64,000 nucleotides of DNA from Silvania confinis. GTDB lineage: Bacteria > Pseudomonadota > Gammaproteobacteria > Enterobacterales > Enterobacteriaceae. The notes beneath the pieces are model-generated. The model worked only from the letters and a program-made list of their open reading frames with translations. It was not told the DNA's origin and did no database searches. Where the stretch lies: NCBI RefSeq assembly GCF_025564085.1, contig NZ_JAMGZJ010000071.1:149254-213253 (forward strand), given 5' to 3'. Made by a program: the position numbers and the translations under genes. Below, piece by piece: positions 60,012-64,000 of the stretch; within the stretch, counting starts at the first letter, position 1, and each line of letters opens with the position of its first letter.

Positions 60012-60713
60012 ATGAACGACATTGCGCACAACCTGGCACAGATCCGGGACAAAATCTCAGCCGCAGCAACGCGTTGCTGCCGTGCTTCAGAAGAAGTCAC
60101 GCTGCTTGCAGTCAGCAAAACCAAGCCTGCGAGCGCCATCGCAGAAGCGGTCGCGGCAGGCCAACGCGCATTCGGCGAAAATTACGTGCAGGAAGGGGTC
60201 GAGAAAATTCACCTCTTTCGCGAAACAGGCCATACGAACCTTGAATGGCACTTTATCGGGCCGCTGCAGTCGAACAAAAGCCGTCTGGTCGCCGAACATT
60301 TTGACTGGTGCCATACCGTCGATCGTCTGCGCATTGCCACACGTCTGAGCGAGCAGCGCCCGGCTGACATGGCCGCGCTTAACGTGCTGATTCAAATCAA
60401 CATCAGTGATGAAAACAGCAAGTCAGGCATAACGCTTGCAGAACTGGATGCGCTGGCGGAGCAGGTTGCGGCGCTACCTGGCCTCAAGCTTCGCGGGTTA
60501 ATGGCAATCCCGGCCCCGGAACCCGATTACGACAGGCAATTTGCCGTCGCCCAACAAATGGCTGTAGCATTTGGGGCGCTTAAAACGCGTTACCCAACGG
60601 TCGACACGCTTTCGCTGGGCATGACGGACGATATGGACGCCGCTATCGCGGCTGGCAGCACCATGGTGCGCATCGGCACGGCTATTTTCGGTGCGCGCGA
60701 TTACCCCCAATAA
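60012..60713 (+). CDS. yggS: PLP homeostasis protein YggS
   Basis: YggS/PLPBP is a fold-III PLP-binding protein without catalytic activity that keeps vitamin B6 and amino-acid balance. The 233 aa protein has the PLP lysine K36 in LLAVSKTKPAS and the phosphate-binding LSLGMTDDM and VRIGTAIFG segments. It is followed by yggT, yggU, rdgB and hemW on the same strand. Confidence 0.96.
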   Translation: MNDIAHNLAQIRDKISAAATRCCRASEEVTLLAVSKTKPASAIAEAVAAGQRAFGENYVQEGVEKIHLFRETGHTNLEWHFIGPLQSNKSRLVAEHFDWCHTVDRLRIATRLSEQRPADMAALNVLIQINISDENSKSGITLAELDALAEQVAALPGLKLRGLMAIPAPEPDYDRQFAVAQQMAVAFGALKTRYPTVDTLSLGMTDDMDAAIAAGSTMVRIGTAIFGARDYPQ

Positions 60714-60743
60714 TCCCCATACTAAGGAAACCTGAGGAACGCC

Positions 60744-61310
60744 ATGAAGACGTTGACCTTCTTGCTCTCAACGGTCATTGAACTGTATACGATGGTGCTT
60801 TTGTTGCGCGTCTGGATGCAGTGGGCCCGTTGTGATTTTTACAATCCCTTCTCGCAGTTTGTCGTCAAAGTGACCCAGCCGATCATCGGGCCACTGCGCC
60901 GGGTGATCCCGCCGATGGGGCCAGTCGACAGCGCCTCAATGCTGGTCGCGCTGATTTTGTGCGTGATAAAAGCGATCGTGCTGTTTATGGTCATCACCTT
61001 CCAGCCGATCATCTGGATCGCCGCCGTGCTGATCCTGTTGAAAACAATTGGTCTGCTGGTGTTCTGGGTGCTGATGGTGATGGCGATCATGAGCTGGGTC
61101 AGCCGGGGTCGTAGCCCGGTGGAATTTTCGTTAATTCAGCTTACCGAGCCGCTGTTGCGCCCGATCCGTAGCCTGCTGCCTGCAATGGGTGGGATCGACT
61201 TCTCGCCGATGATCCTCGTGCTGCTGCTGTATGTTCTCAACATGGGTATCGCTGAGCTGCTGCAATCCACGGGCAATATCCTGCTGCCGGGGCTGTGGAT
61301 GGCGCTATGA
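60744..61310 (+). CDS. yggT: YGGT-family membrane protein YggT
   Basis: This 188 aa protein has two YGGT repeats, each of two helices: residues about 5-85 and 95-180. The repeats share the pattern [22 protein letters not shown] and [20 protein letters not shown]. It is linked to osmotic tolerance and, in other bacteria, to cell division. Its stop overlaps the yggU start by 4 bp. Confidence 0.94.
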   Translation: MKTLTFLLSTVIELYTMVLLLRVWMQWARCDFYNPFSQFVVKVTQPIIGPLRRVIPPMGPVDSASMLVALILCVIKAIVLFMVITFQPIIWIAAVLILLKTIGLLVFWVLMVMAIMSWVSRGRSPVEFSLIQLTEPLLRPIRSLLPAMGGIDFSPMILVLLLYVLNMGIAELLQSTGNILLPGLWMAL

Positions 61311-61603
61311 GTGCTGTCAGCACCTGCGCCGACGGGCTGGTTTTACGGCTGTATATTCAGCCGAAAGCCAGCCGCGACGCGATTGTTGGGCTGCATGGCG
61401 ACGAGTTAAAAGTCGCCATCACCGCCCCACCGGTGGACGGCCAGGCAAATACACATCTGGTGAAATATCTGGCGAAGCAGTTTCGCGTCGCCAAAGGCCA
61501 GGTGGTACTCGAGAAGGGTGAACTGGGCCGCCACAAGCAGGTCAAAATTGTTAATCCGCAACACATCCCGACGGACGTCGCGGCACTGCTACCACAGGAT
61601 TAA
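61307..61603 (+). CDS. yggU: DUF167 protein YggU
   Basis: This 98 aa protein of the UPF0235/DUF167 family begins [10 protein letters not shown], with conserved [11 protein letters not shown] and [16 protein letters not shown]. No function is assigned. The ATG overlaps the yggT stop, and 3 bp separate its end from rdgB. An upstream in-frame codon at 61295 is a less likely start. Confidence 0.93.
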   Translation: MSAVSTCADGLVLRLYIQPKASRDAIVGLHGDELKVAITAPPVDGQANTHLVKYLAKQFRVAKGQVVLEKGELGRHKQVKIVNPQHIPTDVAALLPQD

Positions 61604-61606
61604 ACC

Positions 61607-62200
61607 ATGCAAAAAGTTGTTCTCGCTACCGGTAACGCCGGTAAAGTGCGCGAGCTGGCCTCGCTGTTAAATGATTTCGGACTCGATGTGGTCGCGCAGA
61701 CCGAACTGGGCGTGGACTCTGCTGAAGAGACCGGCCTGACGTTTATTGAAAATGCCATTCTGAAAGCGCGTCACGCGGCTCAGATTACTGGCCTGCCGGC
61801 CATCGCTGATGACTCCGGCCTGGCGGTTGATGCGCTCGGCGGCGCGCCAGGGATCTACTCTGCGCGCTATTCCGGCGTTGATGCCAGCGACCAGCAGAAT
61901 CTGGAAAAACTGCTGGAAACCCTGAAAGACGTCCCGGATGCACAGCGCCAGGCGCAGTTCCACTGCGTGCTGGTGTATATGCGCCATGCCGAGGATCCGA
62001 CCCCGCTGGTCTGTCACGGCAGCTGGCCTGGCGTCATCGCCCGCGAAGCAGCAGGCAATGGCGGTTTTGGTTACGATCCGATTTTCTTTGTCCCTTCTGA
62101 GGGCAAGACGGCGGCTGAACTGACCCGTGAAGAAAAAAGCGCGATTTCCCATCGTGGGCGCGCACTGAAACTGTTACTGGAAGCATTACGTAATGGCTAA
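61607..62200 (+). CDS. rdgB: dITP/XTP pyrophosphatase RdgB
   Basis: RdgB hydrolyses non-canonical purine nucleotides so that they are not put into DNA. The 197 aa protein has the start motif [13 protein letters not shown] and the metal/base-binding [22 protein letters not shown] region near residue 68. The end overlaps hemW by 8 bp. Confidence 0.96.
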   Translation: MQKVVLATGNAGKVRELASLLNDFGLDVVAQTELGVDSAEETGLTFIENAILKARHAAQITGLPAIADDSGLAVDALGGAPGIYSARYSGVDASDQQNLEKLLETLKDVPDAQRQAQFHCVLVYMRHAEDPTPLVCHGSWPGVIAREAAGNGGFGYDPIFFVPSEGKTAAELTREEKSAISHRGRALKLLLEALRNG

Positions 62201-63335
62201 TTTGCCACCTCTGAGTCTTTATATTCACATCCCGTGGTGCGTGCAGAAATGCCCGTACTGCGATTTCAATTCGCATGCGCTGAAGGGTGAAGTGCCGCAT
62301 GACGACTACGTTCAGCACCTGTTGCAGGATCTGGATGCCGACGTTACTTACGCGCAGGGACGTGAAGTTAAGACCATTTTTATCGGTGGCGGTACGCCGA
62401 GCCTGCTCTCGGGCCCGGCGATGCAGACGTTGCTCGACGGCGTGCGTGCACGTCTGAATCTGGCAGCGGATGCAGAAATTACCATGGAGGCCAATCCCGG
62501 CACCGTTGAGGCTGACCGTTTTGTCGACTATCAGCGCGCCGGGGTAAACCGCATTTCGATTGGCGTACAGAGCTTTAGCGAGCCGAAGTTAAAACGTCTG
62601 GGGCGTATTCATGGCTCGGATGAGGCAAAGCGCGCTGCGCATCTGGCGACCGGACTGGGGCTGCGCAGCTTTAACCTCGACCTGATGCACGGCCTGCCGG
62701 ATCAGTCGCTGGACGAGGCGCTGGACGATCTGCGTCAGGCGATTGACCTTAACCCGCCGCATCTCTCGTGGTACCAGCTGACGATTGAGCCCAATACGCT
62801 GTTTGGCTCGCGCCCGCCGGTGCTGCCCGATGACGACGCGCTGTGGGATATTTTCGAGCAGGGCCACCAGCTGCTGACCGCCGCAGGTTATCAGCAGTAC
62901 GAAACGTCGGCTTATGCAAAACCGGGCTACCAGTGTCAGCACAATCTGAACTACTGGCGTTTTGGTGATTACTTAGGAATTGGCTGCGGCGCACACGGCA
63001 AAGTGAGCTTCCCGGACGGACGTATCCTGCGTACCACCAAAACACGCCACCCGCGTGGCTATATGGAAGGGCGCTATCTGGAGCGTCAGCATGACGTTGA
63101 AGCGCATGACAAACCGTTTGAGTTCTTTATGAACCGCTTCCGCCTGCTGGAACCCGCTCCGCGCGCGGAATTTGTCTGTTATACCGGTCTTACAGAAGCG
63201 GTTATCCGCCCGCAGATTGACGCCGCGCTAGCGCAGGGTTACTTGACCGAGTGCGAAGAATTTTGGCAGATCACCGAGCACGGCAAGCTGTTCTTAAACT
63301 CCCTTCTTGAGCTGTTCCTCGCCGAAGATTCCTGA
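62193..63335 (+). CDS. hemW: Heme chaperone HemW (radical SAM)
   Basis: HemW is a radical-SAM, heme-binding protein that delivers heme to respiratory proteins. It was formerly annotated as oxygen-independent coproporphyrinogen oxidase. The 380 aa protein has the cluster motif CVQKCPYC (CxxxCxxC) near residues 16-23 and the [10 protein letters not shown] motif near 68. It is the last gene of yggS-yggT-yggU-rdgB-hemW. Confidence 0.96.
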   Translation: MANLPPLSLYIHIPWCVQKCPYCDFNSHALKGEVPHDDYVQHLLQDLDADVTYAQGREVKTIFIGGGTPSLLSGPAMQTLLDGVRARLNLAADAEITMEANPGTVEADRFVDYQRAGVNRISIGVQSFSEPKLKRLGRIHGSDEAKRAAHLATGLGLRSFNLDLMHGLPDQSLDEALDDLRQAIDLNPPHLSWYQLTIEPNTLFGSRPPVLPDDDALWDIFEQGHQLLTAAGYQQYETSAYAKPGYQCQHNLNYWRFGDYLGIGCGAHGKVSFPDGRILRTTKTRHPRGYMEGRYLERQHDVEAHDKPFEFFMNRFRLLEPAPRAEFVCYTGLTEAVIRPQIDAALAQGYLTECEEFWQITEHGKLFLNSLLELFLAEDS

Positions 63336-63398
63336 AGCACGATTCAGGATTTTACCTCCCGTTCTGCTGGCTGAGGGAAAAGCTGGCAGAGTGCGGAG

Positions 63399-63722
63399 AT
63401 GGACAAAGCAAAACACTTACGCAGCAGCATGACGCCTGAAGAGATACGTCTCTGGTATTTATTACGGGGGCGTCGTTTTTATGGTTTTAAGTTTCGTCGA
63501 CAGATGCCGATTGGCCCCTGGATTGTGGATTTCGCCTGCTTCAAGACGAGGCTGATCGTGGAGCTGGACGGTGGGCAGCATCAGGATGACGAGGAATACG
63601 ATTTACGCCGAACGGCATATCTTAATGCGCAAGGTTGGCGTGTAATCCGGTTCTGGAATAACGAATTCAGGGTGAATGAGGAGGGGGTGTTAATGGCCAT
63701 TCTGAAGCACCTCAATAGCTGA
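63399..63722 (+). CDS. DUF559 endonuclease-fold protein
   Basis: This 107 aa protein is of the DUF559 (Vsr-like) restriction endonuclease-fold group. The PD-(D/E)xK pattern is readable: IVDFACF (Asp at about residue 49) and IVELDGGQHQ (Glu at about residue 60). An Arg-rich N-terminus precedes it, and RVIRFWNNEF follows. It is 63 bp after hemW and just before the repeat and transposon region. Nuclease activity is not shown, and no methylase partner is in view. Confidence 0.85.
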   Translation: MDKAKHLRSSMTPEEIRLWYLLRGRRFYGFKFRRQMPIGPWIVDFACFKTRLIVELDGGQHQDDEEYDLRRTAYLNAQGWRVIRFWNNEFRVNEEGVLMAILKHLNS

Positions 63723-63736
63723 TGCCCTCACCCTAA

Positions 63737-63840
63737 CCCTCTCCCACAGGGAGAGGGAACGTGTTCTCCCTCTCCCTGTGGGTGTACAGACCGGGGGAGA
63801 GGGAACGTGTTCTCCCTCTCCCCTGGGGTGTACAGACCGG
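63737..63840. repeat. ccctctccc hairpin and 46-bp tandem duplication
   Basis: A ccctctcc...gagaggg hairpin (63737-63757) overlaps a 46-bp unit present twice in tandem (63749-63794 and 63795-63840). Each unit runs from gggagagggaacgtg to gtgtacagaccgg, and the copies differ by a few bases in the middle. Translation of any frame here is repetitive and not a gene. Confidence 0.75.
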
Positions 63841-63901
63841 GGACATGGTAAACAGGTGTTCGGGGACATGGTGAACAGGTGTTCGGGGACATGGTGAACA
63901 C
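63839..63901. repeat. 23-bp tandem repeat at a transposon end
   Basis: The motif ggggacatggt(a/g)aaca occurs at 63839, 63862 and 63885, exactly 23 bp apart, with aggtgttc linking the copies. The third copy runs into the transposase stop region. These are likely transposase-binding sites near the element's end, perhaps multiplied by repeated insertion or slippage. Confidence 0.7.
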
Positions 63902-63904
63902 TTT

Positions 63905-64000
63905 TTAACACCCTTTCCCCATGGTGATCGACTTTTTCTTCAGGTCGATCACCCCCACTTTCGTGCTGTACCACCACACCTCGTAGTTCCCGTCCGTCTG
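63905..64000 (-). mobile_element. 3' end of a transposase gene (IS481-like), cut by the window edge
   Basis: On the - strand the frame from the window edge to the TAA at 63905-63907 encodes a C-terminus: DGNYEVWWYSTKVGVIDLK, then KSITMGKGC. The style (WWYS, then VGxIDLK) resembles C-termini of IS481-type DDE transposases. Only 31 codons are visible, so the family is tentative and intactness cannot be judged. The 23-bp repeats just beyond the stop fit an element end. Confidence 0.55.

Noticed and set aside
63749..63901. Regular repeats that could suggest a CRISPR array
   Set aside because: The 46-bp and 23-bp units abut each other with no unique spacers, and no cas gene is in view.
63690..63977. 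A 95-codon frame on the - strand across the right-edge repeats
   Set aside because: Its translation is repetitive because it reads through the tandem repeats; it also conflicts with the transposase frame on the same strand.

Overview
The window is a stretch of enterobacterial chromosome (Enterobacteriaceae, Enterobacter/Lelliottia/Leclercia-like). Almost every gene is recognisable as an Escherichia coli orthologue, in the order of the E. coli recJ-to-hemW (yggW) region. It also carries several gene blocks that E. coli K-12 lacks at these positions. Base composition is moderately GC-rich, coding density is high, REP-type repeats lie between genes, and I see no disrupted housekeeping gene. The species cannot be fixed from the sequence alone.

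Layout. 49-3423: recJ, dsbC, xerD (one operon, - strand). 3525-7235: fldB, cptA/sdhE, ygfZ, yqfA, yqfB. 7287-9565: an RpiR-type regulator next to bglA (6-phospho-beta-glucosidase). 9691-13202: the scsABCD thiol-redox/copper-tolerance operon. 13205-18534: the SDR gene ygfF and the glycine cleavage operon gcvTHP, with recognisable GcvA boxes upstream. 18962-23265: ygfB-pepP-ubiH-ubiI. 23432-24612: zapA, 6S RNA (ssrS) and fau. 24702-31567: serA, rpiA, argP, yggE, argO, an orphan TRAP-type binding protein, and mscS. 31756-35156: the glycolytic operon epd-pgk-fbaA with Cra and CRP sites upstream. 35533-38594: a five-gene PPC-domain/ECF-transporter operon. 38569-43917: the cmtB-cmtA-yggP-yggF-yggD-yggC operon (PTS plus sugar-phosphate enzymes). 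44233-51207: tktA, loiP, speB, speA and the small gene yqgB. 51208-58219: metK, galP, sprT, endA, rsmE, gshB, yqgE, ruvX. 58245-63722: an IclR-like regulator, yggR, yggS, yggT, yggU, rdgB, hemW and a DUF559 nuclease-fold gene. 63737-64000: tandem repeats and the 3' end of a transposase gene that runs off the window.

Functionally the window holds central carbon metabolism (fbaA, pgk, epd, tktA, rpiA, galP, bglA), one-carbon metabolism (gcvTHP, serA, fau, metK), polyamine synthesis (speA, speB), ubiquinone hydroxylation (ubiH, ubiI), thiol redox folding (dsbC, scsBCD, gshB) and genome maintenance (recJ, xerD, ruvX, rdgB).

The least-described unit is the PPC/ECF operon at 35533-38594. It has its own S, T and two ATPase subunits and an adjoining PPC (DUF296) protein. 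The two ATPases carry complementary departures from consensus, so the heterodimer should have one normal and one degenerate ATP site. Its substrate cannot be read from the sequence. Other accessory items are the orphan TRAP receptor (29628-30668), the scs operon, the RpiR and IclR-like regulators, and the transposon end with its tandem repeats at the right edge.
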